From: Malus domestica
Lineage: Eukaryota > Streptophyta > Magnoliopsida > Rosales > Rosaceae
Assembly: GCF_042453785.1 (NCBI RefSeq)
Contig: NC_091667.1
Coordinates: forward strand, 34,650,001-34,714,000
Length of the DNA: 64,000 bases
Direction of reading: 5' to 3'
Below the pieces are notes generated by a model. The model searched no databases and had not been told where the DNA came from. It was given only the letters and a program-made list of their open reading frames with translations. Shown here piece after piece: positions 48,457-60,609 of the stretch. A program made the translations under genes and the position numbers. The stretch's first letter is position 1. Every line of letters begins with the position of its first letter.

Positions 48457-50371
48457 TAATTTTTCGGATAATGGGGCATTGACTTTGGAGTCTTCTTGGG
48501 CTGCTGCTAATTGCTCCTCCGCTGCCGGAGCAACCGTTGGCAGTGGTTCCTAGTAGCCAACAAGTAGGGAAGATGCATAAGTTTTTTATTTAACCTCATG
48601 TTACCGTGTTAGTTCTATTATGAGAGAGAGAGAGAGAGAGAGGTAGGGTTCTTATATTATTAGATTGTATAGAAGAGACATAGAAAATAATCTTTTCCTT
48701 CTTCCCCATAGATTTCTGCTGTATTTATCTCTTCTTTTAAATTGAATATGAATGGTCTCTTGTTTTAGCTAATAGTTCTGGTGTTTAACACTTAATGAGA
48801 AAAATATCTTACATATAACGATCAACGAATTTACCAACCTTGAATTCATCATATTACAAAAAACTAATTCACGTAGAGAAATATGATAGTAATATGGTTA
48901 TCAGATATAATGCTTATAATTGATTTATCGATTTTAAAAGCTTAGATATGCACTTCTTTTTAATAATAAAAACTATTTATAACTGACTAACCAACTTCTA
49001 CCATATTCACGCAAGTTAATCAGAGTAGAAGGATATGATTGTGCAAATCTGGATAGGGTAATTCACATCAACAATTCACATCAATAACTGTCATAAGTTC
49101 AACTGTAAATTCACATCAATAATTGATATCAAACTCACTATCTATGAGAGTTGAACTTAAAACATTTTACTTAAAAAATAAAAAAATAAAAAAAAATTGA
49201 TTATTAAATCATTTGAAAGTTATTTTTGTAATTGTATGCAATCCACATTTGTTTTTGGCATCTTTGTTTTTTTCTCTCCTTTTTAAGTTTATGGTATTTA
49301 TGACAATATCCAATTAATAAAAAAAAGCATTCCATAAACTGAGTTTCAATACTTTCTCAAGAAGATGTGTAAAATTCGAGTAGATTATGTATCAATGCTG
49401 TTTTTAGACCACATTAAAACTTCGATACATAGATGCATAGCAGCCACATATATTAATGAAGTGGTCAATAATGTCTAATTTATAAGGTAATAATTTTATT
49501 TGAGAAATTGTTCATGCTTTTAGAAGTTTTTTATATCCTTATATAAATCATGGGATATTAAATATTTGTCATCCCCATGGTTTTAATTTGTCATACCGTG
49601 AACCGCTCCGGTTCAGTCTCCTTTGTCACAGGACAAACACTAGATCCTCTATTTGTCTGTTCATACAATGAGGACAAAATTCGGATTAATTAAATAATCT
49701 CTTTGGGTAATAAGGATTAGAGTTGGTCAAATATATTTACTTGGGAATTTGTCATCAACTTTAATTTAGATAGTATTATTGATTATTTTATGTGAAAGGA
49801 AACATTTAAATATTCAGATTTGAAATCATGCGTTTCAAATTCAAAATCCTCATCTTCCTTAAATTATTGTAATAATTACGAATTTTCACGTTGTCTTTAA
49901 GAATAATAATTTTAAAATATATATATTAATATCCAGTTGCAGAAAATATCAGGAATTTTAATGGTAAAGCAAGTTGTTGGCGGGTTATTATATTCCAGAA
50001 ATATGAGGAAGACCATGTCTAAAACAAGACGTATAAACTAACAAAAATAAGATAAAGAGTCCTTATTTGTTAATGTTGTTTATCTCTTATTAAATAGAAG
50101 ATCTAGTTTATAGTTTTATATTAAAAGAACACAAAAAATTCTCAGTTACTTCGTACTTACAAAATTAATAATGCAAGTGATTAGGTCATCTTCACAGCGT
50201 TTCAAGGTTAAACTTTTACTTTGATTGTAGATAAATATAAAATATCGTTTGTATTAAAATAAAACTAATAATTCAGTCATACTTTTCATAGTGCTGTAAA
50301 ATATTTTAATTTTTGAACCTACTCGCTCTATTAGACTATTGCTCGTAATTTCAATTTTATTATCTCATAAA
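48457..50371. other. WRKY 3' UTR and gene-free DNA
   Basis: Shortly after the WRKY stop there is a (GA)n tract (48624-48642). Beyond about 48700 the DNA is AT-rich with no recognisable gene. Confidence 0.5.
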
Positions 50372-50895
50372 CATTGTTCTAAAAATCGGCTGGAAGCTAG
50401 GCGGGCTAGGCAGGTCTGAGCGGTTTTTTTATATATATTTTTATTAATTGTGTGCTTTTTCTTTTTTTGGTTTCATGGTGGTATACTTATGGAAATTGTG
50501 TACCTAATTTGCAAATGATGGATTTACTACAAGTTCATCCAATAGTGAAATGAATTGGAGTACTTTTGAGGGGATACATACAAATAAAAGAAATAAACTA
50601 TATACAACAAGGTTAAATAATTTAATCCATGTCTAATCCAATACAAGAATCATGATTCTTGAACAAGAAGAATTTAGTCTATCATCCAAATCCCCCTCAT
50701 TATGATTATATGCTTACTATTTTTAAAATATTGAACTTTTTGGATGTATATAATTTGTGTATTCTTCTACTTCTATTTTTGCATTTTATCATTCTTTTAT
50801 TATCCATACAAGTATAGTTTTTTTTTAAAGGTGTAAATAGACACTTATTTACAAAATATATAATAAATTTACATAAATTCGCATAGGGCCACCTA

Positions 50896-52893
50896 TGTGA
50901 CAACCTGTCCCAAATTTTTATGTTTTTACAAATTTTAAAAGTGTGATTTTACGAAAATGCCCTTAGAGGCGAGGGTTTTGACTTTCGTTGACAACGTATA
51001 GCGAGGTGTATGAATTAATCCATTAGCGTTTTCTTGAAGTACTTTTGGTTTGGTCACTATTTATATATTTTTATATATTTTCAAATGTATTTATTTTATA
51101 TATATCATTTTAGTGATTTGAAAAGAGTGGGGGAAAAGGAAAGAAAGAAGAAACAGAGAAAAGGGATTGGGCAGAACTGCCCAATTGGGAAAAGATAGAG
51201 GAAGAGAACATGAGGGACGGGAGAGAGAGTCCAGCGAATCGAGAAGAGAGAGAAGGAGATGATGGCCAATTAGAAAGAAGGAAAGGAGAGGAAAGGAGAG
51301 AGGAAGAAGAAGAAGAAACGGGTTGACCCGCACCCGCGCGACCCGTGGAGATTCCGTCATTTTTCTGGCATTTTTCTGGAAAATCAAAGTAAACCACCAC
51401 CTATAAACAACTTCCTAGCCTTCCCTCTTCCATTTCCATTTAAAATTAGAAGGAATTTGGTGGTAATTTATTCAAAAACCGAAGGTGGGTGTCGTGGGGA
51501 ACATTGCTCGAAATCCACCACTTGTGAAAGGTTTTCCTTCAATTACCACTACCATTAGACTTCCTTAGAACCCAAGAACAAAGCCCAGGCAGTGGTAGAG
51601 GCGTCAAAGCAAGTTTGGAGGTCGAATCAAATCACACCCAATTCTAGGGTTTCATACAGTTTTAGCAAAATTGGAGCCTTTATAGGACAAATTTGACTTG
51701 TCCACAGGTATAAAGTTTACTCTACTCTTTGAGACCTTCAATTATGTAATTTTTGAGAATTTTTAAAAATAGTTGAATTTTTCCGGCGAGTTGGGGTGGC
51801 CGACCGCCACCCGCGGCGGCACATGGCCAGTGGGCCGATGATTTATTTTTAAGTACCATTAGATGCCCTGGGTTCATATTTGATATCTGTATGTCATAAT
51901 TTGATTGTTTGGACTTAGTTTCATTTCGATTCATGAATAGGTCAAAATATGAATTGACGATCCGACCGTTAGATTATCACCAAACTTTAATATATTATAG
52001 TACGTAATATTTGAGGATCATAGGAACTTACGGATCAGGAATCTGAAGAATGGATCTACCCGAATTGGATTTGTAAGTTTATAAAATAAATGTTAACCGC
52101 CACTTGGTTTTGGGCAATTGGCGGATATCTGACTGTTGAATCGTAATGAAATTTTAGTATGTTATTTTAGAAATACAATGTGTATCTTTGGAAGTTACGG
52201 ATCGAAAATCTGAGTTGCGAATCTCCTGGATTGAGTTATGTAGGGTTGTGGACCCCACCGTCTATCTTTGATCGACGGTTGACTTGTGGTCAATGGGTCT
52301 CAAACTATTTTATAATGTCCTTGAGGATGTGCTTTATGTGAATTATGTATTATATTGATAAGAGTTCTGAGATGTGATTCGATAATTGGTCACATGCACC
52401 GATCATTCGTGACGCCTCGATGTTTGTACTAGGAAGTTGTAGCGCGAACTCCAGGTGAGTGGATCTTTCCTTGCTTATCATATTTTTTATGATTGATAAT
52501 TCTATAAATACTTTTAAATAAAAATGAGAAATCTATGCCATGATATATATACATTTATATGTTATAAAATACTATGAGATGGTTGAGTTTAGATTTCATC
52601 GTGATATATCCATTGTGTATTACCATAAATGATTAGTGTGAACTACGAATGGCTTGATCCCTGCTTAGGGTACGTAGGCAGTCTAACGAGACATTAGATG
52701 CAGCCATATAAGAAATTAGATTAAATAATCGAGACCATAGCCTTGTTTACGGAATTGAGCAATAGGTGTGGGCTTTTGGTTTTAGGTATATATGTACACA
52801 CTTGATGTTTTTCCCAAAAAATGCTATTATATGATTTATGCTTTAAAAATGCCATGCCTATTGAATAATACATAAACGATGAGTTGAATTTGT

Positions 52894-52953
<60 letters not shown>

Positions 52954-54150
52954 GGTGCTGTGAACGCTCTGAAGTGTAAAGGTGAATGCAGGACACACAG
53001 GTAAGTTCAGGTAAGTTTAGGTAAACTCAAGTAAGTATACAGTATTAGATGATTAATGAGATATGAATATGTCGTAAAGGTCACTAGAGGTGACTCCGAC
53101 TTATATGCTAGCCATGATTAATGAGATATGTGATGAGATATGAATATGTTGTATAGGTCACTAGAGGTGACTCGGACTTATATGCTAGCCATGATTAATG
53201 AGATATGAATATGTCGGTCACTAGAGTTTACTCCGGCTTATGTGCTAGCAATAATTGATGAACTATGAATATGTAGTATAGGTCACTAGAGGTGACTTTG
53301 ACTTACATGCTAACCATGATTGATGTGATATGTGATGAAATATGAATATGTCGTATAGGTCACTAGAGGTGACTCCAACTTACATGCTAGCCATGATAGA
53401 TGAGATATGTGATGAGATATGAATATGTCGTATAGGTCACTAGAGGTGACTCCGACTTACATGCTAGCCATGATAGATGAGATATATGATGAGATATGAA
53501 TATGTCGTATAGGTCACTAGAGGTGACTCCACTTACATGCTAGCCATGATAGATGAGATATGTGATGAGATATGAATATGTCGTATAGGTCACCAGAGGT
53601 GACTCCGACTTACTAGCATATGTGGTGAATATGTGATGAGCTAGCAGACGTGATGAATATACGATAAATTAACATATGATTATAAATATGTGAAGCATGA
53701 CTTGAATTGATATATGTATATAAAAATGTATAGTTTTATATTCTAAGTCTGGAAATTATATAGGTATTGGAGCGAGGGGTTATACAAATTTATATGAGTT
53801 CTATTAAAATTTTATTTACTAGGCCACTCACCTTTGTCTTGTTTTCACCCTCCAGGTCTTCTTAGATGAGCTTTCTTATCGTCGAGGAATATTGGTGATT
53901 CTTAATATTGGAGATTATTCGAGGGTACGATTCTTAATTCACTCTTCTGTACTTACTTATGCTTTAACGTCACGTGTGAAGTGGGTTTATTCCCACTCAC
54001 TAGTGCACTCTGGTATTTAGGCACTCTTAGGTTTAAATTTATTCACAATATTTCCACATCATCACACTTTATGGCTTCATCACCTTCCAGGTGTCGGCCA
54101 GCATAGCTCGATTCAGAGTCCTAGTAGACATCCCGGGTCAGAGTGTGTCA
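50896..54150 (+). mobile_element. Solo LTR, 3255 bp, nested in the hAT element
   Basis: Starts TGTGACAACC, ends GAGTGTGTCA (TG...CA). Perfect 5-bp direct repeats ACCTA flank it (50891-50895 and 54151-54155). There is no internal coding region on either side, so it fits a solo LTR left after recombination between two LTRs. It contains a (TA)n tract (52899-52950) and a tandem array (53060-53620). Its right end resembles that of the remnant ending at 21546. Confidence 0.85.
53060..53620 (+). repeat. Tandem array of about 65-80 bp units in the solo LTR
   Basis: Eight units share 'gtcactagaggtgactc' and 'atgctagccatgat' and alternate with 'gatatgaatatgtcg', with length changes between units. The array is in the middle-right part of the LTR. 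Regular spacing without conserved spacers rules out a CRISPR-like array. Confidence 0.9.
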
Positions 54151-54744
54151 ACCTAGGTGCCTCCTAGCCGCCTAGGCTCTAGGCCCCTGCCCACCGCTCG
54201 ACTAGCCTCTAGCGATTTTTAGAACCTTGCTCATAAATAATTGTTTTGTGTTAAAATGTTATCTATGAATTAGGAGTAGGATCAAAAAAGAAAAAGGAAG
54301 AGAAAGAAGTAGATCTAATTTGCCCATAGTTCTTATTTGTATTTTCTTGTTTTTATATCCTTTGCATAAGGAGGACTAGCTAGTAGCTTCTGTCACGACA
54401 GTCATCATTTTAGAAGTCGAAAAAATTCACAGAGGCATTTTAATCTTTCCAGAACCACCACCATGTGGCCATACCAAAAAATCACTTTAACTTTGTTTTG
54501 TTTAACCATACAATCACTCATGTTTTTAGCGCATAATGTTGAAATGCAAACTAAAACTTTCTTTTACGTTTGCTTTTCTTTTCGGACGGTAAAAATATGT
54601 ATGATCAAACATAATAAAGATAACATGTAACAAATTTCAAATAAAATTTAGTAGAAAAAAGGTAAATATGAATAAAAATAGACACGCAACCTTAAATTGC
54701 AAAAACAACTTAATTATAAATATGTCAAACTACAGAGATTTTTC

Positions 54745-54945
54745 AGTGTGTGCGGAGCACGGGACCCGTTTATAACCGCGGTTAATACCCATAACCACCC
54801 ATTTAAATTTCACGGGTAAACGATTATACCCATAACTGTTTAATTATCTAAACGGTTACCCATAACCGTAACCGTGAAGTTTAAATTGGCGGGTAACCGC
54901 GGTTATCCATAACCGTGGGTATTTTGCCCATCCCTAATTGCGATT
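54745..54945. mobile_element. MITE-like palindrome of 'accgcggtta' units
   Basis: Repeated and inverted ACCGCGGTTA and CCCATAACC units fill the interval, which ends in 'gcccatccctaa'. This type is common in plants as short hAT-like elements. The left end is unclear. Confidence 0.5.
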
Positions 54946-54954
54946 CCACGATAA

Positions 54955-55110
54955 ACCGAAAAATGTGGAAGGTCGCGGGTTCAATGCTCCGAACTGGTGA
55001 GTTTGCTTGACTGTAGCCACGGATATGATGAAATTCCTCATAGCCTCTCCGGGCCTGGAATGAATGGATAACCGAGACTTACCACCAATTGTCCCATTTT
55101 TTAGAAAGGA
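54955..55110 (+). repeat. tRNA-derived SINE upstream of the complex I gene
   Basis: B box GGTCGCGGGTTCAATGCTCC lies near the left end, and the right end 'gacttaccaccaattgtccc' plus T-run matches SINE-like fragments near 3.8 and 5.0 kb. Likely one family, this copy the most complete. Confidence 0.6.
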
Positions 55111-55364
55111 AATGACATTTTTGATGTGGATTAGAGAAAGCTTCTTGGGTCCGTTATCAGGTTTACGTTTCGTGTTTGGGCTTTTGGCTCAAATAATATT
55201 GCAGGCCTTGATTGCTTTTACATGACTGGGCCTGTGAAGACGTGGCAACAGAAAATTACTTGAAAGCAGAATTCTGAAAGCGAGGGAGAGAAGAGAGGAA
55301 GAACCGATCCGACTCACTCAGAGCTTTCAACTCGCACAGAGAGAGAGAGAGAGTGTTCGAAAAC

Positions 55365-57346
55365 ATGTTCCTACGAGCGATCGGACGGCCGTTGTTGGCC
55401 AGGGTGAAGCAGACGACGGGGATCGTAGGGCTGGACGTGGTCCCCAATGCGAGGGAGGTCCTAATCGAGCTCTACTCCAAAACCCTAAAGGAGATCCAGG
55501 CCGTCCCCGAGGACGAAGGCTACCGCAAGGCCGTCGAGAGCTTCACGCACCACCGCCTCAACGTCTGCCGCGAAGAGGAGGACTGGGAGGCGATCGAGAA
55601 GAAGCTCGGCTGCGGCCAGGTCGAGGAGCTCATCGAGGAGGCGCGCGACGAGCTCACCCTCATCGGCAAGATGATCGGTCCGTACAATTTATTGCTTTTA
55701 TTATTTGATAAACCAGTTTTTTTATTTTTTATTTAGCTTTATACTTTTGAAAATAAATGAAATTGAAAATGTTTATTTGTGTTTTACGATTGACATTTCG
55801 GTCATATAACATTGGAATTGAGCTCAAAGACCTCAAAATAATCAGTGCCTGCTCAGAAATGCTGTTTATGATTTCGAATTTCTGTGCCTTGAATTTGGTT
55901 GATGAGAAATCGAAAACGAAAATTGAATTGGAATTGGAAATTTTGGTGATTAGGTTTGGCCTCCGTAGTTTCGTGATGGTAACTTCAGTTGTCCATTTCT
56001 ATCATGGAATTGGAAATTAGGTAAGAAAAGCAAGTAAAGATTATACATTGTTAGCGATTGTATTTATGTTTACTAAGTCATGAAACGAAAGGCGGGTACT
56101 TGATTTTATCAGTTCCGAAGAAGATTTAATATCCGGAGAATGCCGTGTTGTTAATGCATATCATATGAGGTGGTCAAAGCAGAGTAAGTTGGGAGAGAGT
56201 GGTATTTACATTCAGCCGAAGAAACTGCATTTTCACTTAGCTGACTATGCACAAGTTTTGCAGTTATGGACACAATTGAACGTGAACTCAAGTAGAACAC
56301 ATAATAAGAAAATGCCTTTTTCTTCACTTTGATGCATTTCAAACTCTCGGTCAATACCAAAGTGGGAATCTTTGTTTGTGTGAACAATGATCACTAGCCA
56401 TCGTTATCTCATGCGTGAATTAATTTGGTGTCTCTAGTTCTTTTGTCTCAGTGTTTTATTGTTCTAGCCTGTGTAGTTTTGTGATGGTAACTTCAGTTGT
56501 CCATTTCTATCATGGAAATTAGATGGGAGAAGTGAGTAATGATTGTAAATTGTTAGCGATTGTATTTATGTTTACCAAGTCATGAAACGAAAGGCGGGTA
56601 CTTGATTTTATCAGTTCCGAAGAAGATATAATATCCGGAGAATGCTGTGTTGTTAATGCATATCATATGAGGTGGTCAAAGCGGAGTAAGTTGGGTGAGA
56701 GTGGTATTTACATTCAGCCGAAGAAACTGCATTTTCACTTAGCTGACTGTGCACAAGTTTTGCGGTTGTGGACACAATAGAATGTGAGCTCAAGTAGAAC
56801 ACGTAATAAGAAAATGCCGTTTTCTTCACTTGATGCATTTCAAACTCTCGGTCAATATCCAAAGTAGGAATTTTTGTTTGTGTGAACAATGATTTTCAGT
56901 AGCCATTATTATCTCATGTGTGAATTAATTTGGCGTCTTTGGTTCTTTTGTCTCAGTGTTTTATTGTTCTGACGTTGGAACCGGTAGCTTTATTGTCTTT
57001 ATACGAAGTAGTTGTGTAAACGAAACAGATACAGTAGATTATTTCCTCGAAATTTTTATCTTATCACAAGCTTTTGTTTCGATTGATATACAATATTCTG
57101 TGGATTGTTTGTAACAGTTTGCATTCTGTATTGAGTTGCATTGCAGAATGGGATCCATGGGGTGTTCCTGATGATTACGAATGTGAGGTGATCGAGAATG
57201 ATGCTCCAGTTCCAAAGCATGTTCCTCTGCACAGACCTGGTCCTCTTCCTGAGGAGTTTTACAAAACGCTGGACGGCCTTACTACAAACCAACCAAAATT
57301 GGATGACGCTAAAGTCGCCTCTATTGGGTCGGAAGCAAAGGAGTAA
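55365..57346 (+). CDS. Mitochondrial complex I NDUFA5/B13-type subunit
   Basis: Two coding exons (55365-55677, 57147-57346) sum in frame to 170 residues. Landmarks: MFLRAIGRPLLARVKQTTGIVGLDVVPNAREVLIELY (start of the ETC_C1_NDUFA5 domain), YRKAVESFTHHRLNVC, VEELIEEARDELTLIGKMIEWDPWG and a Pro-rich tail VPKHVPLHRPGPLPEEFY. It is an accessory subunit of the matrix arm of NADH:ubiquinone oxidoreductase. It matches At5g52840. The coding exon is GC-rich. The single intron (1469 bp) splits a Glu codon and contains a 0.5 kb tandem duplication. A (GA)n leader lies just upstream of the start. Confidence 0.92.
55958..56972 (+). repeat. About 505-bp tandem duplication in the complex I intron
   Basis: Two copies, 55958-56465 and 56466-56972, align almost end to end (gatggtaacttcagttgtcc, cgaaaggcgggtacttgatt, catatgaggtggtcaaagc). 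They differ by scattered substitutions and small indels. Matching short minus-strand frames at 56151-56387 and 56653-56889 come from the duplication and are not genes. Confidence 0.9.
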
Positions 57347-57684
57347 ACTATCCGTTGGCATATGCATCTAGGGATATTATGGATTCCAGATTTGAATTGA
57401 AGCCTTCTTTTTCTTGTATTCTTCTGTTGGTGACAGTTTTCCTGTTTGCTGGGCTGTATAAATTCTAATCATGGGAGGAACGCTTTAATTTTTCAATAAT
57501 CTACACTCGAGTGTTGGTACCATTACGATCTTGTTTTCCTAAATTCGGCCCCTGATTTCCGTTGAGATGCTCGATATCTGGTTTTCGATTTTGGTCTCAC
57601 AATTGCATGGTTATGAACTAACGTAAACTCTTTGTTGTGGCTTTCTGAATTCTTATCGTTTTACATGGAAAAGCAACCCGAAAG

Positions 57685-60450
57685 CTACATCGTCAACAGG
57701 CTAACATTTTCGTCCATGCAATCCTTATGCTGCAAATTACCTGCACCCTTACACGAGCACTCACCCTTGTTGAAGATATGCAACCGGTTCCCGTCCCTCA
57801 CAATGATCTCGCGATCAACAAATTGAGTTACAAGCGTTATAAAGCTATGGCATTCGCCGCATATGCGCACATTCTTAGACACGCGTATGGAGGCGTTACG
57901 CGGTGTTTTGAGAAGACCGAATGCAACAGCTAACTTCTCAATGTGATACGATGAATCTTCGTAGTCTTGATATGAGTATCCTCTCTTCTTCAACTCCGTA
58001 ATAAGTGACTTTACCTTCTCATGGATTTCATTTATCTGTGGATGTGATCGATCTCCTGCATCGAAGAGATGAACCCTGTTCCTTATTTCCATCCAGCACT
58101 GCCCGACATTCTTCTTCAATCCCCTCTCCCTCATTGCTTGTCGTGTACTTTTGGCTAAATCCGGCTGACCAGAATCATCATACAAACTTGCAAGCAGCAC
58201 GTAAAAAGCTGGATCAGACGGGTCAAGTTCCATCCCTCGCCTCGCTGTATATTCCCCGAGGGAAATGTTTTTATGTAACTTGCAGGCAGCCAATAGTGTC
58301 TTGTAAATTAAGGCATCTGGCTTAAAGGGCATGGTCATGATCGCTTCCATGGCATCCTCTAGTCGCCCGGCTCTGCCAAGGAGATCAACTAAACAGGAAT
58401 AGTGATCCAGTTGTGGAGCTATATCATACTTTTCTCTCATTGACTGAAAATGCTCAAGACCTAGTTCAACCAAACCGCCATGGCTGCAAGCGAAAAGCAC
58501 CAACAGGAATGTAATGGAATCAGGTTTAAAACCTGCCAACCTCATATTGTCAAAGGAAGAGAGAGCGGATGAAATATATCCACTCGATGCCAATCCAGAA
58601 ATCAAGCAGTTCCATGACACTATATCCGGCTCAGAGATCTCACTGAAAGCTCTGTGTGCATCATCTCTGCACCCACATTTCCCATATAAGTCTACTAAGG
58701 CATTCAAAACTGATATCCCACTGCCTAAACCGGCTTTGATAGAATAGCAATGAAGTTGCTTCCCAGTTTCCATTGATGCCAAGCCAGCTGATGCAGATAA
58801 GAAGCTTGCAAGGCTAAACCGATCCATCATAACGTCATCAGTCTGCATACGGGTGATGAGATCCAGTGCAATTTCATAATTACCTAGCTGATTCATTCGT
58901 GTGGCTAAACCTGTATACGTGATAGCATCTCGATGGATCATGGAGTTAATCACATGCCACGCATCATCCACCATCCCCAGCGCAGCATAAGCATCCACAA
59001 GAGCATTCCCAACAGCTATATCACTGCCCGCTTTGGTTTTAACTATACGTCCATGGATTTTTTGTGTCTGACTAAGAGATTTAACAGTACTGCAGGCACG
59101 AAGAATGCTAGAGAAAGTAAAGGAATTTGGCTCGACTCCTACTGTTCGCATCTCCAGAAAATACTGAAAAGAATCTTGTTCAAAACCGTGTTCAGCAAAA
59201 CCGGCAATCAATGAAGTCCAAGTGATGACACTCGGCGATGTTATCTCCCTAAACGCTCTCAAACCATCTTCTATGAGGTCAGAACATTTCAAGTACATAT
59301 CAACTAGTGCACCTCCTGCACAAGTATCATCCTCCAATCCAGCCTTGAGCACCTGCAAATGGATCTGCTTTCCTAATTCCAGTGACAAAACCGCTGAGCA
59401 AGCTTTCAGCATACTAGAGTATGTAAAATTATTTGGTACAATTCCAGAGAGCTCCATCTTGTGCAATGCAGCAACAGCGTCCGCGACTCTCAAACTTTGA
59501 GTGAAGCCAGAAATAACAGAGGTCCACAACAACACATCATATTCAGGTGTTTGATTCAACACCTTGATAGCATCTTCCATCTTCTGGCATTTCGAGTACA
59601 TATTGACCATGGCCGTCTTCAAGACCAGATTCAGCCTCATTCCGAATCTTATCAAATGGGCATGTAGTAATTTCCCATAGTTCAAACCAAGAGAGCAGGA
59701 TGCAGCGAAAAGTTTTACGAAAGTGAACTCATTTGGATGAACCCTAGCAGCATATATCATATCTATGTAGTAGCCTAGAGCCTGTCTCCATTTCTGAGCT
59801 TGGACCAATGAAGAGATGATTGCAGTCCAAGAAACAGTATCACCACTCTCCATATCCCTAAATATCTTACAAGCCTCTTCGGTTAAACCACACTTGGCAT
59901 ACAAATCAATCATACTGCTGCCAAGAAATTGATTTGGCTCGAATCCAAGCTTGATCACAAATGTATGGATTCGAGTCCCATAATCCAACTCTCCCAACAA
60001 CGAGCACGATTTTAAGACACTTGAGAGTGTAAACTCATTGGGGCACTGACCGGAAACAATCATCGAATCAAAGAATTCAAGCGAGTCATGATAGTGTCCG
60101 TTCCTGACATACGCGGACAGCATCCCTGTCCATGACACAACATCTCTGCGAGGCATTTCATCGAACAAGTGGCGTGCAGACTCAACTCCAGAGCATTTTG
60201 CATAGAGAGACAGCAGGTTGTTGGTTAAGTAGAGGTCATCGTCAAGACCCAGTTTGGTAATTGGGCTGTGCACACAGATGCCCTCCGGCAGGGACTGTGA
60301 GTTGCATGCTGAAAGAACCCGGAGGCAAGTTTCTTTGAAACAGTTAACTTCATTTGTGTTGACAACGAACCTGGTGATTTTTGCTATAGACATCAAATTC
60401 ACAACCTTTTTGTATGGTTGAATTTGAGAGATTAAAAGATTAAACACCAC
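57685..60450 (-). CDS. PLS-class PPR protein with a degenerate DYW-type end (At5g52850-like)
   Basis: A single-exon frame of 921 residues. The start at 60450 is the first ATG; an internal one (MSIAKITRF, residue 20) also gives a plausible organelle leader. About 19 PPR-type units run from residue 55 to 700 (for example LYAKCSGVESARHLFDEM, YLKCSDLIEDGLRAF, LYGKCGCRDDAHRAF), followed by E-type motifs (HYSCLVDLLGRAGRLEDAMEA) and a DYW-like end with HIEKLAVAFGLL and CGECHSFITL. The final motif is GECSCKGAGN... rather than ...CSCxDYW. DYW proteins deaminate cytidines in organelle RNA; At5g52850 is the matching Arabidopsis gene and is predicted plastid-targeted. Whether the altered end retains activity is unknown. 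Neighbour of the complex I gene, as in Arabidopsis. Confidence 0.92.
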   Translation of the reverse strand: MVFNLLISQIQPYKKVVNLMSIAKITRFVVNTNEVNCFKETCLRVLSACNSQSLPEGICVHSPITKLGLDDDLYLTNNLLSLYAKCSGVESARHLFDEMPRRDVVSWTGMLSAYVRNGHYHDSLEFFDSMIVSGQCPNEFTLSSVLKSCSLLGELDYGTRIHTFVIKLGFEPNQFLGSSMIDLYAKCGLTEEACKIFRDMESGDTVSWTAIISSLVQAQKWRQALGYYIDMIYAARVHPNEFTFVKLFAASCSLGLNYGKLLHAHLIRFGMRLNLVLKTAMVNMYSKCQKMEDAIKVLNQTPEYDVLLWTSVISGFTQSLRVADAVAALHKMELSGIVPNNFTYSSMLKACSAVLSLELGKQIHLQVLKAGLEDDTCAGGALVDMYLKCSDLIEDGLRAFREITSPSVITWTSLIAGFAEHGFEQDSFQYFLEMRTVGVEPNSFTFSSILRACSTVKSLSQTQKIHGRIVKTKAGSDIAVGNALVDAYAALGMVDDAWHVINSMIHRDAITYTGLATRMNQLGNYEIALDLITRMQTDDVMMDRFSLASFLSASAGLASMETGKQLHCYSIKAGLGSGISVLNALVDLYGKCGCRDDAHRAFSEISEPDIVSWNCLISGLASSGYISSALSSFDNMRLAGFKPDSITFLLVLFACSHGGLVELGLEHFQSMREKYDIAPQLDHYSCLVDLLGRAGRLEDAMEAIMTMPFKPDALIYKTLLAACKLHKNISLGEYTARRGMELDPSDPAFYVLLASLYDDSGQPDLAKSTRQAMRERGLKKNVGQCWMEIRNRVHLFDAGDRSHPQINEIHEKVKSLITELKKRGYSYQDYEDSSYHIEKLAVAFGLLKTPRNASIRVSKNVRICGECHSFITLVTQFVDREIIVRDGNRLHIFNKGECSCKGAGNLQHKDCMDENVSLLTM

Positions 60451-60609
60451 GTGATATTTTGACTGTCATACTCTAAAAAACTAAGAGTGCTTTCAAGGAA
60501 GATGTTAACATGCTACATTGTAATAGTAAAAAAGACAGCAACAATGCTTTTTAATCGAAAACTAAGTCTGATATGGCATGACATTTGGCAACCCTCACCT
60601 GCAAAAGTT

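Larger units (their letters stand above)
50372..54229. mobile_element. hAT-type non-autonomous element, split by a solo LTR
   Basis: Ends CATTGTTCTAAAAATCG and CGATTTTTAGAACCTTG are inverted repeats. Perfect 8-bp direct repeats CTCATAAA (50364-50371 and 54230-54237) mark an hAT insertion. Without the nested solo LTR and its target copy the element is about 598 bp. It has no transposase. Confidence 0.85.

Noticed and set aside
52721-52996. Frame with Ile-Tyr repeats
   Set aside because: Translation of a (TA)n tract inside the solo LTR.
53060-53620. Regularly spaced repeats resembling a CRISPR array
   Set aside because: Whole units, not just short repeats, are similar, there are no unique spacers, and this is plant DNA in an LTR.
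56151-56889. Pair of similar 78-codon minus-strand frames
   Set aside because: Both result from the intron tandem duplication; no other sign of coding.
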